Notes: generated from the letters alone by a model not told the origin. DNA of 64,000 nucleotides from an uncultured Prevotellaceae bacterium (GCA_902776475.1 CACYQD010000004.1:124001-188000); one strand, 5' to 3'. Positions 46,601 through 55,347 are shown, numbered from the stretch's first letter. A program made the numbers and translations.

Positions 46601-49600
46601 CGACCAGGTGCTGCCCGCCACGGGCGACCTGCTCCTGCGCTTCAACATGAAAGATGACAACCTCTACCCACAAGGCAACTACACCTTCCGTGCCTACACC
46701 ACCACGATGTATGGCGCCGAGGACATCAGCGTGTACAGCAGCGAGGTAAACGTGGTGAAGGACAACGTGCGGCCACGTAATCTCACTACTCCAGAGCCCA
46801 CCGACGGCATCCTGCGCTATGGCGATGACATCATTGTGGAGTTCAACGAGGACATCGTGCCCGGCTATGTCTCTGATAAGAACATCATCGTCACCGCTAA
46901 GCTGAACAACCAGCCTATCCAACACGATGTGGCACTGCAGCTCATCCCCTACGGTGTAACAGCTCATACGAAAAATCCCGTATTCCTCAACGGCGACTTC
47001 TCCATCGAATTCTGGGTGAAGTGGACTCAGGGAGGCCATATCCTCCGATGGGGAGAGGGGCTCGCCAATACGACAATGAGTATTGACAACAGCGGGCACT
47101 TTGTCATTTTGGTTGGCGGAAATTCTTACATCAGCACAGCAGTTCTGCCAAAGGATACTTGGACGTTTATCGCTGCCAGCTACAAGGCCAGCGACTTGAC
47201 CTTCTCGGCACTCGGGCAATATGATACCGAGTCGGTACTGCTCTTCGACCACCAGCCTGTCACGTTCTCGTCATTGGAATCCTTCCTCCATTCCGGCGAC
47301 CACGCCTTCTACCTTGGCGGTGGTGTTACGGCGGCCATCCACGACCTGGCCTTGTACGACATCTACCGCGATGTCTATGAGGCTGGAGCAACAAAGTATG
47401 TCTCGAAAGACCAATACACCTATGGACTCGCCAACTATTGGCCCATGAACGAAGGACACGGTACGGTGGCTGCCGACTCGCGCCACACACACGACTTTGA
47501 GGTGACCGACCGATGGGAACTCTCCAACGTAAACTACAGCTTTGATACAACTTCGTCAGGTGGACTGACAGCCGACATCTCCCGCATCAACACATCGGCC
47601 GGCGACAGCTACGCCATCGAGTTTTGGGCATTTACTTACAAAAATGCTGTTACCCTCTTCGAGACGGGCAGCAACGCATCCAACAAGATCTGCCTACGCT
47701 ATGATGATGAGATGAACCTGCTACTTGACTATGGCGAGAAGTCGCAGGTGGTGGCAAGCCACAACGATTTCCCACTGCACGACTCGTGGCATCACATGGC
47801 TTTGAATGTCGTACGCGGACAAGCTGCCAGTTTCTATTACAACGGACAGCGCACGGCGGTCATTGCTGAAGTGGATATGCCCCCGCTGGAAGGTTCGCAG
47901 ATAAAGATTGGAACAAACAATGACAGTCACATTGACGAACTGCGCATCTGGCATGCATCATTGACGGAAGACCGTCTGCTCGCTAATATGTACAACTGCA
48001 TCGACACGACCGACATCTATTCGCGTGGACTCGTGGCCTACTATCCCTTCGAAAAGAGGGAAACGGTCAACGGTGTTCTGACATACGTCGGAACGCTCGA
48101 AGACATGGCACCGGCCAATACCATTCCGGGACATGCCGTTACCGCGGACCCGTCGGGGTTGGTTTCCTTCGGTCCTCCGCTGAAGAAGGCCCCCGAGGAG
48201 AGCCGCCTCATCGCACGTCAAGTGGCCTCGGAACGCAAGATTGTCGTCCGGTTGGATGAAGGATCCGGCGTCACAGCCCGCGATGTGGAGGGTGCCACGC
48301 TCAACATCACCATCGACAAGATTCACGACATGCATGGCAACGAGTCGCTGCCAATCCGCTGGCAAGCCTACTGCTACTTGAACACCCTGAAGTGGACCAA
48401 GGACTCTGTGAACGTCATCAAGCGCTATGGCGATGACTATACTTTCGACGTGAACATCGAGAACCGTGGCGGACACACCGAGTACTACACTTTATATAAT
48501 ATGCCGCAATGGCTCACCCTCATCAACAGCTACAATACCGATGACATTGCGCCGCAGAAGACAAAGACACTGCGATTCCAGGTGAACCCCTTGGTGGCCG
48601 TGGGCAACTACGACATCACCATAGGCCTGCAAGGCAATAACGGGATTCTGGAACCTCTGCGCATTGTAATGAAGGTCAGGGGAGAGGCCCCCAACTGGAG
48701 CGTTGATCCGAATGCCTACGAGAACAATATGAGCATTGTGGGTCAGATTTACATTAACGGCATACTGATGAGTAACAGCGAAAGCATCTTGGCCGCCTTT
48801 ATCGACGACGAGTGCCGGGGTGTCGCCTCACCCAAGCAGATGCGTGGTGCGGCCTACGTACCCATGAGCATCTACGGCACCTCCATGCAGCAAATCAACG
48901 GTGTGCCTGCCGACCTTGACAGGGGCCGTACCGTGACCTTCCGCCTGTGGGATGCCTCAACGGGCATCGCCTATCCCGATGTCAGTATCACAATGCCCGA
49001 TGGCACGGTGACCGACACGCTCACCTTTGACCCAACGAAAAACTACGGCACCTTCAACGAACCCATCATCTTCACCAAGACCGACCTCGTGGAGCAGCAT
49101 CTTGCTCTCAGAAAAGGCTGGAACTGGATTTCATTGGGCGTGGAGCCATCTAAGCCAAAGGTTGCCGCTGTCTTCAAAGATGTGACATCGTGGGAAGCAC
49201 GCCTGAAAGACCATGACACGGGAACAGCCTACTGCAACGGCACCTACTGGGCAGGAACCCTGAAGCAGGTGAAAGCCAACACCATGTACAAGTTATTGCT
49301 CACAGAGCTCGAACAGAGCAAAGACTTGCCACCCTACATTGTCATTAAAGGCCAGCAGATAAAACTCGCCGAGACCCCCGACACGCTGAAAAAGGGCTGG
49401 AACTGGCTTCCATATACACCCGCGACTACTATGTCTATCGGAGAAGCACTCGCCGGTGCCAATCCGAAGTTTGGCGACCAAGTGAAATCACAGACAGCCT
49501 TCGCCTATTACGGTCCCTACGGATGGGAGGGTGACCTCGATGCCTTAGAGAACGGAAAGGGCTATCTCTACATGAGTACCGACACCCTGACAAAGACGTT

Positions 49601-50177
49601 TGTCTATCCTTCCGCAAGCCTCAGCAGTCTTGCCGCCCAGTCGCCGAAAGCGAATAGCAGAAGGGTAAACCAGACATCTGTGTTCACCCCTGTTTCTCCC
49701 ACCGACTATCCTGACAACATGACGATGGTCGTTCTGCTCACCAACGGTGGCATACCTGTCGCCGATGCCGAAGTTGCAGCCTTCGTCGATGGAGAGTGCC
49801 GCGGTGCAGCCGTAGCCACCACAGATGAAGAGCAGCCGCTATATTATCTGCTCATTGCCGGCGAGGGCAGCGGACAGCCCATGCAGCTACGAGTCTATCT
49901 TGACGGTAGCATCATCACCTTGTCGGCCAACCTTGTCTATAGCAGTGACGGCAACATCGGTACGCCGTGGGAGCCCTATGTCATCGACATCAGCGACGCA
50001 CTTGACATCAGCAGTGTGGAAGACGTTGATGGCAGCCCATCGGCATGGTACTCCCTGCAAGGCATTTATCTGGGTACTACCAAACCCACGACACCGGGTA
50101 TCTACCTCTGCCGCACGGCCAAAGACAGCCGGCAGGGCAAGAACGGAAGGAAAATCGTGATTAAGGGAAAAAAATAA
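40635..50177 (+). CDS. giant 3180-residue surface protein: MABP-like beta-prism, FN3/Ig, three LamG domains, sorting tail
   Basis: Signal peptide to about residue 26. Residues about 28-195 hold three repeats ending DLNRNAGG, DLNKGAGG and DLNRGAGG (starting at about 61, 120 and 182), each followed by a strand such as DIIIYYTR; this is the MABP beta-prism signature with threefold period. Ig/FN3-like domains follow (about 200-620). LamG-like concanavalin folds lie at about 650-820, 2110-2280 and 2300-2450. A central region with DPPGATSKTTW (about 1380) lies between. Near the C-terminus are two KGWNW modules (about 2827, 2920) and two AAFxDxECRG modules (about 2719, 3047). The last 40 residues (WYSLQGIYLGTTKPTTPGIY ... 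GRKIVIKGKK) form a type IX-like sorting tail. Probably a cell-surface or released adhesin; ligand unknown. Confidence 0.85.
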   Translation: MIKAKHISRLLLMVLMLIGAATDVLAQEYITEVMTLGAEQGKGANLRREYENKGWTVLNNDLNRNAGGWDVYIAYKTSSTANPETGYITDICASNKWVDSFTFEGRTYYKAQSNSGFNGDLNKGAGGADIIIYYTRERGKLGSYGADKRVITKLSVLNQSEDNDSWTAAIFWRNSSYSGICDLNRGAGGDYIYIHQHFTTQKVKWSEKPTFASDLVYNGQTQNLIAKDTWKNNYGTLKYRVDGGSWSCAVPGAIDVGNYKVEAQLEGTSASGIVFANNSDVVTKTVTINPPLVKAANLHGVFNQGDKRVYLSWDIPSVPGNYTNFKWVVYRDGTKIAELAPSVHTYADDGFANESSPTYDVYYVSNFWDLTTQRDDTKATVTVNTTREVPVRNLKVEQQSDRIVFTWASDAYPKGFGHKFRIYVDGEEDPIYTLTPDDMQDLLQWEHRTTDQHSNRQNKVDPETGVPYTEEPLNACAPKPYRIEGVIGDAVLNTMTINPKAIGEATKFYSLDASKGSYEGAVKLSWHVDQQGSLYAKTYIVERRRAEQQEEAWEVLTRLSSNEDYLFYTDETALPGVYYDYRITVEDKCDDGSVLSNEVTSIGFAKSTGTVTGRIAYGSTGTAVQGVDVVMNMTSSEGDQIEQFHSMYFTGVNGAVTWQYPVGGNQESSTKNYATEKFATGDFSMQIWLNPESFNETTIVDFGNGIGLGMTASGGLTFNNQPFDGIVLQQDVYNHVALTRKGKTLTCYVLTQVTNSSEPKVQKATLTLTDGSLALTNAEEFSLGHFKGSADEFRLWTRCLSEADILENFDHLLVGDESGLETYWTFDEGLRTQLFDYSRDGTNYHKHHGLVGSNAQPSTLTPTALKLKAKTNADGNYVIQGIPFTGEGTTYSVVPLFGIHEFNPAKTLLFVGKNALVHTANFEDVSSFPMSGHIYYAGTNVPVEGVQIYVDGLLQNKDGQVVQSESDGKYNISVPIGQHFIEAKLGGHTMVAGGRWPTAGTFHFDRPVQYDFADSTLVNFVGRVGGGLSNDTLAVGFNLSKNNIGIATIQLALNNESFSLNCQDDHISNALTVRTWQSDTTSISSQAYTGTDYDAKYITIRTDSLTGEFSALLPPLKYKVKSINVKSGIDFGTLPEIDLTSVSQEQTDSITEIFDDGKEQKQSYTYNTKMVKTYFADPQLELIQMSVNGEGDAPKGVFGRKAFEDFSDDFGAAPIDNIWTINESGKPTYTYGYPIYDGGDKVKMRVWGYEVYVNHDPEPALPAVADTIPLNGQVVTVSNEMSSEQMVVARVDNESLGLQPGDIYDLKQDQLILDTRGMNEFTFITGLPNIVAPYTRQLSMEMERNNRTYTYDGVNAIVLGSLTTGTNFVTLGPDLVTMVLRDPPGATSKTTWKTGHTETKFRSSSQGFYGNEKFTLDNSWGLYLETEVGVGIAAVSSKTTTLTNTTAGFTYRVQRNNQTDQTWSTTVTEAVSSGTKTPYVGSKGDVFIGASTNIIIGDARKLGFFRDGGGYPLRLDLRNTMSMGDSIRTTFMYSTYELEEVMIPKWKATRQSLMTFLPTKEEALNYVNTSDHCVYVTWLKPDDEALGTDTTTYRQLPPVNWDGTFIQDSVLWCTNQIKSWKKLLSDNEEDKVIAMNDPKYFVRNISFDGGNNYTYANRTDTTFQKKHNYSHNLGGIVKFGGTSQSVIGGVAFNVVAMWDTENGWSMATSESDPDENYKDWAELEYAFSDGNKGTDFSVNIYKSPSGWGDIFSILGGQSYNPYEGEEKTKYFEEGMHILSNGTEQMERPNIRISLDGNGDNSAKHVTLSDVPAGQPGQLTLHLTNLSSTTQGFDFSYNIMVQEKANQMGLEVLMDGVPANGRSIFIPAGETVKKVITVRQTDQSVLDYTDLEIWLMSQFQPIKINDKVTFNVHFKPSSSSINLAITDPVLNIETLDRNKGDLELKVTGFDRQFKGMKKLGVEYRYEGSTTWTRPDTLNFFVNRADSTKLHDQVLPATGDLLLRFNMKDDNLYPQGNYTFRAYTTTMYGAEDISVYSSEVNVVKDNVRPRNLTTPEPTDGILRYGDDIIVEFNEDIVPGYVSDKNIIVTAKLNNQPIQHDVALQLIPYGVTAHTKNPVFLNGDFSIEFWVKWTQGGHILRWGEGLANTTMSIDNSGHFVILVGGNSYISTAVLPKDTWTFIAASYKASDLTFSALGQYDTESVLLFDHQPVTFSSLESFLHSGDHAFYLGGGVTAAIHDLALYDIYRDVYEAGATKYVSKDQYTYGLANYWPMNEGHGTVAADSRHTHDFEVTDRWELSNVNYSFDTTSSGGLTADISRINTSAGDSYAIEFWAFTYKNAVTLFETGSNASNKICLRYDDEMNLLLDYGEKSQVVASHNDFPLHDSWHHMALNVVRGQAASFYYNGQRTAVIAEVDMPPLEGSQIKIGTNNDSHIDELRIWHASLTEDRLLANMYNCIDTTDIYSRGLVAYYPFEKRETVNGVLTYVGTLEDMAPANTIPGHAVTADPSGLVSFGPPLKKAPEESRLIARQVASERKIVVRLDEGSGVTARDVEGATLNITIDKIHDMHGNESLPIRWQAYCYLNTLKWTKDSVNVIKRYGDDYTFDVNIENRGGHTEYYTLYNMPQWLTLINSYNTDDIAPQKTKTLRFQVNPLVAVGNYDITIGLQGNNGILEPLRIVMKVRGEAPNWSVDPNAYENNMSIVGQIYINGILMSNSESILAAFIDDECRGVASPKQMRGAAYVPMSIYGTSMQQINGVPADLDRGRTVTFRLWDASTGIAYPDVSITMPDGTVTDTLTFDPTKNYGTFNEPIIFTKTDLVEQHLALRKGWNWISLGVEPSKPKVAAVFKDVTSWEARLKDHDTGTAYCNGTYWAGTLKQVKANTMYKLLLTELEQSKDLPPYIVIKGQQIKLAETPDTLKKGWNWLPYTPATTMSIGEALAGANPKFGDQVKSQTAFAYYGPYGWEGDLDALENGKGYLYMSTDTLTKTFVYPSASLSSLAAQSPKANSRRVNQTSVFTPVSPTDYPDNMTMVVLLTNGGIPVADAEVAAFVDGECRGAAVATTDEEQPLYYLLIAGEGSGQPMQLRVYLDGSIITLSANLVYSSDGNIGTPWEPYVIDISDALDISSVEDVDGSPSAWYSLQGIYLGTTKPTTPGIYLCRTAKDSRQGKNGRKIVIKGKK

Positions 50178-50200
50178 TATAGTATCGCCCGGCTAATATT

Positions 50201-50242
50201 CAAGATGCCTGCACTTGGCCAAGTGCAGGCATCTTGCTTTTT
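50201..50242 (+). terminator. 36-nt perfect palindrome with T-run, intrinsic terminator
   Basis: Perfect 18+18 inverted repeat (left half CAAGATGCCTGCACTTGG, 50201-50218) followed by CTTTTT. It lies 24 bp after the giant gene stop and 16 bp before the end of the convergent LRR gene, so the symmetric stem may stop transcription from both sides. Confidence 0.88.
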
Positions 50243-50257
50243 GGGGGAGAGGGATGA

Positions 50258-51772
50258 TCAATGTTCTTCGATGGAAGAGAAGTCACTCCAATAGCCCGCG
50301 CTCTCATACTGGCGTCGTGCGCCTTTGGGAACAAACAGTTTCGGAGCACCGCAATCCGAGAAGGTGTTGTCGAAGATGGTGAGCGGTTTTCTCGCTCTCA
50401 CCTCAACAACAGACAACTGGCGGCAGCCCTTGAAAGCGTTCTCTCCTATCTGCGTCATGGTGGAAGGAATGGCGACATTCTTCAAGTCAGGACAATCCCT
50501 GAAGGCATCTTCGCCAATGCTTATTATGCCCTCATGGAGCCGGATGGAAGTCAAGCCACGGCAACCTGCAAACGCCCCCTTTCCGATTTTCTTCACCACG
50601 GGCGGGATGGTGGAGTTCTTGCACCCATAAAGCAAGGTGTTGGTCAAGGTCTCAATGATGGCATTGCAGTCATGATGGGAGTCATAGATGGGATTCTCGC
50701 TATGAATGGAAATGGATGTCAGACTCGGGCATCCCGCAAAGGGACATTCCCCGATGCTGGTGAGGCTGGAAGGGAAATAGACCGATCTGAGATCATGGCA
50801 GTTGGCGAACGCCCTTTCGCCGATGCTGAGCATCCCCTTGGGGAACGAGACAGAGGTCAGTCCATCGACGCCATAGAAGGCCCAGTCGGCGATGGCTGTC
50901 AAGGTGGAAGGCAGTTTGCTCTTCCGGCATCCCACCAAAAGCGTGTTTGACTCCTTTTCAATCAGCGCATCGCAGGCGTTGCGGGAGTCATAGACGGGGT
51001 TAGCGGGGTCCACGGTGATGCTGGTCAGACCCGTGCATCCGGAAAAAGCCGTTTGTCCGATGCTTTTGACGCTTGCCGGGATATGGATGGACTGCAAGTT
51101 GGCGCAGCCCGAAAAAGCCCCCTCGCCGATGGCTGTCACCCCCTCGGGGATGCTGACGGAAGTGAGGTTTCTGCAATCCTGGAAAGCCTCAATACCGATA
51201 GTGGTCACCCCTTTGGGAATCACCACCTCGGTCAGGCTGTTGCACCCGTAGAAAGCATAGTCGCCGATGGCTGTCACCCCCTTGGGAAAGTCCACCCGAA
51301 TCATTTTCTGACAATCATAGAACATGTGGTCGGCGATGCGGTTCATCCGGCATCTGATGGTGACCGACTGCAGGTTTTTGCATCCACGGAATATCCCGTC
51401 GGCGATATGGGACACCCTTGACGGGATGACCATCGAGCGAAGTTGCTCACATCCCTCGAAAGCCCCTTTTTCGATGCTCGTCACCGTGGGAGGAATCACG
51501 ACCTCCTGCAGTTTCTTGCATCCACGGAAGGCCCCCTCGCCGATAGCTTCAACGAGATAGTCATCACTCGACGTGGGCAAGGTCACCTTTCCCTGGTAGT
51601 TGGGATCGATGGCAGGCACCTCTGGATTGCCAGTTCCCACCTCACAGATTTTATCCGTCTTGTCGGTCATGTGATAAGTGACAGACGCCCCCTCTTTAGA
51701 GTTCTCTGTCCAAGAGTTGTGGCAAGACGAGAGGATTGCCATCAAAAGAGGGATAAAAAGGAATCGTTTCAT
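50258..51772 (-). CDS. BspA-like leucine-rich-repeat lipoprotein
   Basis: 504 residues from the ATG at 51772, chosen for the lipoprotein signal MKRFLFIPLLMAILSSC (lipid cysteine C17); an ATG 6 codons upstream adds a polar lead. From about residue 75 to the end it is built of LRR_5/BspA-type repeats of about 23 residues (IGEGAFxGCxxLxxVxIPxxVTxI), roughly 16 units. Two longer inserts (DPANPVYDSRNACDALIE; HSENPIYDSHHDCNAIIE) interrupt them. BspA proteins are surface adhesins in Bacteroidota and Treponema. There is no sorting tail, so it is lipid-anchored. It follows the esterase gene after 36 bp on the same strand. Confidence 0.9.
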   Translation of the reverse strand: MKRFLFIPLLMAILSSCHNSWTENSKEGASVTYHMTDKTDKICEVGTGNPEVPAIDPNYQGKVTLPTSSDDYLVEAIGEGAFRGCKKLQEVVIPPTVTSIEKGAFEGCEQLRSMVIPSRVSHIADGIFRGCKNLQSVTIRCRMNRIADHMFYDCQKMIRVDFPKGVTAIGDYAFYGCNSLTEVVIPKGVTTIGIEAFQDCRNLTSVSIPEGVTAIGEGAFSGCANLQSIHIPASVKSIGQTAFSGCTGLTSITVDPANPVYDSRNACDALIEKESNTLLVGCRKSKLPSTLTAIADWAFYGVDGLTSVSFPKGMLSIGERAFANCHDLRSVYFPSSLTSIGECPFAGCPSLTSISIHSENPIYDSHHDCNAIIETLTNTLLYGCKNSTIPPVVKKIGKGAFAGCRGLTSIRLHEGIISIGEDAFRDCPDLKNVAIPSTMTQIGENAFKGCRQLSVVEVRARKPLTIFDNTFSDCGAPKLFVPKGARRQYESAGYWSDFSSIEEH

Positions 51773-51808
51773 TTTCAGGTTCGGAGACATTAAAAAAGAA
51801 TTGAGACG

Positions 51809-52921
51809 TCATCGAGTAATATCAACCGACACGGAAGCGCCTGACTGGTTGTAGAACACGAGGATGAGGTGTTTCTCATCAGGATAACGTTTCGTGTCGA
51901 TGTCGGCGGTGCCTTTTCCAGCCATGTCTACGGTCGAGAGCACCTTGCCAGAGAAGCTCACATACTCCATTTTTGTCATGGGGCCGGTGGCAGAGACATG
52001 CAGGATGCCCTTACCGTCGAGAGTGTAGTCCACATCAAAATCATTGGCGGCTGGAGCGACCTGGGCACTGCCCGACTCTATGGCATGTCCATCCCCCACC
52101 TCGAAGCCCAAGGCCTGAAGCATCTTCACGCCATATCGCCGTCCCAGTTCCCGGTATCCATCCGCTGAGAAATGGACCTTGTCGGGGCCAGCCTGGCATC
52201 CTTTCGACGAAACCACGTAGGAATTGGGCAGCACTTCAGGCAGCCGGTTGATGGTGGGATTGGCATGAGCGCAAACGCCATGCTGGTCTTCGCCCACGGT
52301 CTCACCCGCAATGAGCGGCACCTTTTTGGGATCGAGATGGAGATCGGTCATCAGGTCACCATATATCTTCTTCACTTTCTGCAACCAGCGGTCGTTATAG
52401 GCATCTGTCTCGCCCTGATGCAACAAGATGCCCCGGATGACCCCTTTCTCCTGAGCCTTGCGGGCCATATCCACCAATCGCTTGTAGGGATTGCCGCCAT
52501 AGGCAGCGATCTCATTGAGCATCCAGTCCGCCTTGATGGTGTCGATGTGAGCCTGGCAAGCATCCTTGTCGAAGAGATCGATGGCGCATCCATCGACCGC
52601 CACATAGACCACGCCCACCTTCACCTTGAGAGGGAAGTTGCGGCGTATGGTACGTCCGAAATAATCCACCAGCGAGAGTCCCGTGTTGGCTCTGCAGAGC
52701 GGAGGAAGAGCTTTGCGCCATTCTCCCACGCGCCGTCCGTCGGGCCCATCCACAGCCGAGAGGCTGAGAAATCCGTCCTCCAAGATGCTGTCGGCAGGAG
52801 TAATGACACCCTGTCCTACCATGTTGGACTGTCCGAAACAAAGGAAGATGTAGAAGAAATCGTCTTGAGCAGAAGCGCTCAATGGCAAAAGTGTGAAAAG
52901 GAGATGAAGAAGATGTTTCAT
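51809..52921 (-). CDS. SGNH-fold sialate-O-acetylesterase/CE6-like carbohydrate acetylesterase
   Basis: 370 residues, signal peptide MKHLLHLLFTLLPLSASAQ. Block I with the catalytic serine is FGQSNMVGQG (S32); the later blocks are HQGETDAYND and DKVHFSADGY, the last supplying the Asp-x-x-His pair. After the hydrolase domain (to about 270) comes an Ig-like or sorting-like C-terminal domain of about 90 residues (YTLDGKGILHVSATGPMTKMEYVSFSGKVL) that ends SVDITR and could act as a secretion tail. CE6 and SASA enzymes remove acetyl groups from xylan, pectin or sialic acid; with these neighbours plant glycan is more likely. First gene of a minus-strand pair with the LRR lipoprotein. Confidence 0.85.
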   Translation of the reverse strand: MKHLLHLLFTLLPLSASAQDDFFYIFLCFGQSNMVGQGVITPADSILEDGFLSLSAVDGPDGRRVGEWRKALPPLCRANTGLSLVDYFGRTIRRNFPLKVKVGVVYVAVDGCAIDLFDKDACQAHIDTIKADWMLNEIAAYGGNPYKRLVDMARKAQEKGVIRGILLHQGETDAYNDRWLQKVKKIYGDLMTDLHLDPKKVPLIAGETVGEDQHGVCAHANPTINRLPEVLPNSYVVSSKGCQAGPDKVHFSADGYRELGRRYGVKMLQALGFEVGDGHAIESGSAQVAPAANDFDVDYTLDGKGILHVSATGPMTKMEYVSFSGKVLSTVDMAGKGTADIDTKRYPDEKHLILVFYNQSGASVSVDITR

Positions 52922-53092
52922 AATGTAAGGATAATAGATAGATGTTCAGGCTGCACCATTATAGGAAGAGCCACTGCAAATTTTCCGAAAAAAAGTTGAG
53001 AAATGCAAGTAAAACGTCACAAAAACCATCCCCTCTTCGTTAATTATTCATAAAAACGAGATGAAGTGGTTACATCATCGGCAGATAAACGT

Positions 53093-53100
53093 TATTTTTG
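53093..53100 (+). promoter_or_regulatory. candidate -7 box (TATTTTTG) upstream of the DUF4957/DUF5123 protein
   Basis: Exact TAnnTTTG match; predicted start near 53107 and leader of about 51 nt to the ATG at 53158. The -33 element is weak. Confidence 0.5.
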
Positions 53101-53157
53101 AAACCTCATTGTGTAAAATAGCCTACGAGATATTTATTAACTAATCTATAACAGCTT

Positions 53158-55263
53158 ATGAAGAAAATTTTTACACTGATTGCTACTGCGCTTGTGACTT
53201 TGGGAGTGAGCGCACAGACAGAAAGCTACAAGCCCATCGTCCTCGAAGGCGATGCCATCAAACTGGCTCCAGAGTTCGCCGCTGTCGTTGACGAGGAAAA
53301 CAACGCCACCAATGTGGCTGACGGAAAATCCGTCGTACTGATCTCCACCGCCAACATGACTTTGGAGGCTGTTGGTGGTGCCACCATCGCCGATAAGAAA
53401 GATCCGGATGACCCCACCATCAATCTTGGACAAGATCTCACGCCCGGTGCTGTGATCAGCGAGGAGAACCACACCTATGAGATTGCCTCCGTGGGTTCAT
53501 GGAATCCCATCCAGTGGAAGAACGGCAACAACAAGCTCGACATCAACGATGCCGCCGGCACGAAACTCTACTTCGTCATGGGAACCGGCAACCCCTACGT
53601 GAAGATGTTCTGCGAGGAAGTCTATACCGATGGAGAGCCCACAGGCAAGTACAGGGCACAGTATGAATACTACGTTCCCGGAGGCCAGACCATGCCTTTG
53701 GTGGGACTCTACTACAAGTTCACCCCGAAGGTGAGCGGCAAGCTGAAGGTTCAGATCTGGGCCAACAAAGGCAACCGTCACACCTATGTGATTGATGACC
53801 AGACGAAGGAAGCCGTGAAGTACAGTGCCGAGGGCTACATCAACGGTCAGCGCGCCAACTCCACCAATCCGGTTATTGATCCCGAGACCGGTGAGCAGAA
53901 GCTCGACAACCAGGGCAATCCTGTGTGGGAGCAGTACCAGATCTTCTTCACCGCCGAGCAGATTGACTCCATCCACAAGGCCATGAAGTGCACCGCCGAC
54001 ACCTTGGAGAACGGCGAGATTGTCTATACAGAAACCGACCCCCTCTATGGTCCATACATCATCGCAGGCGGCAACCAGGCTTTCTGGGGATGGATCACCT
54101 TCAACGTGGAAGCCGGCAAGAACTACTGGCTCTTCCAGGACAGTTCACAGGTGGGCTTCGGCGGCTTTGATTTCTCCACTGGCGATGACGAGCCTGTCGG
54201 CGACGACCTGACGCTGATCGCACAACAGTATGAGTCACAATCCACTCCCGCTACCATCACTCTTGACGCCAACAAGGAATACACCATGTCGGGACCTGTT
54301 CAAGTGAAGAACCTGACCATTGAGGGAGCCGAGGGCAGCAAGGTCAAGATGTCTTCTGACGCCAATTTCAAGGCCATTGGTTCCTTGATTCTCAAGAATC
54401 TCGTCATCGACGCCAGCGCTCTTGGCAGCAAGCCGCTGATTGTGCTGGATGAGAACGGAAGCGGTCAAATGGCCAAAGACTACAACCTGGTCAACGACGT
54501 GCAGATCATCAACTGCACCATCAACGACGTGCCTCAGATCATCAAGGACAACGAGACCAAGTATGTCATTGCCAACTTCCTGGTTGACAACTGCGTGGTA
54601 TCGCTCAATTCCTCCGCCACCAAGACGGTGTTTGACATGTCGAAGAACGGTTTCTTCAACGACCTGACCATCAAGAACAGCACCTTCTACAGCAAGGGCA
54701 TCGACCAAGACTACTTCGTGCGCTACTCCAACGCCGGCCGTTGCGACCGCGCTGATTTCGCCAGCAACAGCATCAACTACGAGAACAACACCTTCTACAA
54801 TGTGGCCAAGACCGGCCAGTGGGGCAACTACAGTGGTTTCGCAGGCCGCAACACCTCTTACTGGAGGATGATCAAGAACATCTTCGTGGATTGCGGCAAC
54901 GGTCAGATTGCACGCCGTTATCTCGGCGGCCGCGGCGACCAGGCCACAGCCACCTTCGAGCTCAACACCTACTGGTTCAACGGCGCAGCTGAGGACACCG
55001 GCAACTACGACAACAGCGGCACCGCCCTTGCCAGCGACCCGCAGTTCAAGGATGCTGAGAACGCTGACTTCACCGTACAAGGAGCCGACCAGATTGCCAA
55101 CAAGACCGGCGATCCCCGCTGGCTCGACACCGAAGGCATCAGCACCATGGTGATGAGTAAGGAAGACGTCAACGCCCCTGTCTACAACCTGGCAGGACAG
55201 CGTGTCAGCCCCACGACCAAGGGTATCCTCATCAAGAACGGCAAGAAATACATCAACCGTTAA
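53158..55263 (+). CDS. secreted DUF4957/DUF5123-type beta-helix protein with type IX-like tail
   Basis: 701 residues, signal peptide to about 20 (LVTLGVSAQ). Residues about 25-345 are a beta-rich N-terminal region not recognised. Residues about 360-665 form a parallel beta-helix-like region of the DUF4957/DUF5123 type (ATITLDANKEYTMSGPVQVKNLTIEG; FVRYSNAGRCDRADF; NTFYNVAKTGQWGN; KNIFVDCGNGQ; KTGDPRWLD). The last residues (VYNLAGQRVSPTTKGILIKNGKKYINR region) form a sorting tail. These families accompany pectin-type SusC/D systems and probably bind glycan at the cell surface. A terminator separates it from its lipoprotein paralogue downstream. Confidence 0.82.
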   Translation: MKKIFTLIATALVTLGVSAQTESYKPIVLEGDAIKLAPEFAAVVDEENNATNVADGKSVVLISTANMTLEAVGGATIADKKDPDDPTINLGQDLTPGAVISEENHTYEIASVGSWNPIQWKNGNNKLDINDAAGTKLYFVMGTGNPYVKMFCEEVYTDGEPTGKYRAQYEYYVPGGQTMPLVGLYYKFTPKVSGKLKVQIWANKGNRHTYVIDDQTKEAVKYSAEGYINGQRANSTNPVIDPETGEQKLDNQGNPVWEQYQIFFTAEQIDSIHKAMKCTADTLENGEIVYTETDPLYGPYIIAGGNQAFWGWITFNVEAGKNYWLFQDSSQVGFGGFDFSTGDDEPVGDDLTLIAQQYESQSTPATITLDANKEYTMSGPVQVKNLTIEGAEGSKVKMSSDANFKAIGSLILKNLVIDASALGSKPLIVLDENGSGQMAKDYNLVNDVQIINCTINDVPQIIKDNETKYVIANFLVDNCVVSLNSSATKTVFDMSKNGFFNDLTIKNSTFYSKGIDQDYFVRYSNAGRCDRADFASNSINYENNTFYNVAKTGQWGNYSGFAGRNTSYWRMIKNIFVDCGNGQIARRYLGGRGDQATATFELNTYWFNGAAEDTGNYDNSGTALASDPQFKDAENADFTVQGADQIANKTGDPRWLDTEGISTMVMSKEDVNAPVYNLAGQRVSPTTKGILIKNGKKYINR

Positions 55264-55302
55264 TTCATATAATCTCCACTCCGGTGAGAGGTAAATAAGT
55301 CC

Positions 55303-55347
55303 AAAGCAGGAAGACCACACGAAAGAGACGGTCTTCCTGCTTTTCTT
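55303..55347 (+). terminator. intrinsic terminator after the first DUF5123-type gene
   Basis: AAAGCAGGAAGACC (55303-55316), 13-nt loop, GGTCTTCCTGCTTT (55330-55343), followed by a T-rich tract (TTTCTTTT). The 14-bp stem is perfect. Confidence 0.88.

Noticed and set aside
50201-50236. 36-nt palindrome as an insertion-sequence end or recombination site
   Set aside because: Followed by a T-run and placed between convergent genes, it is best explained as an intrinsic terminator.
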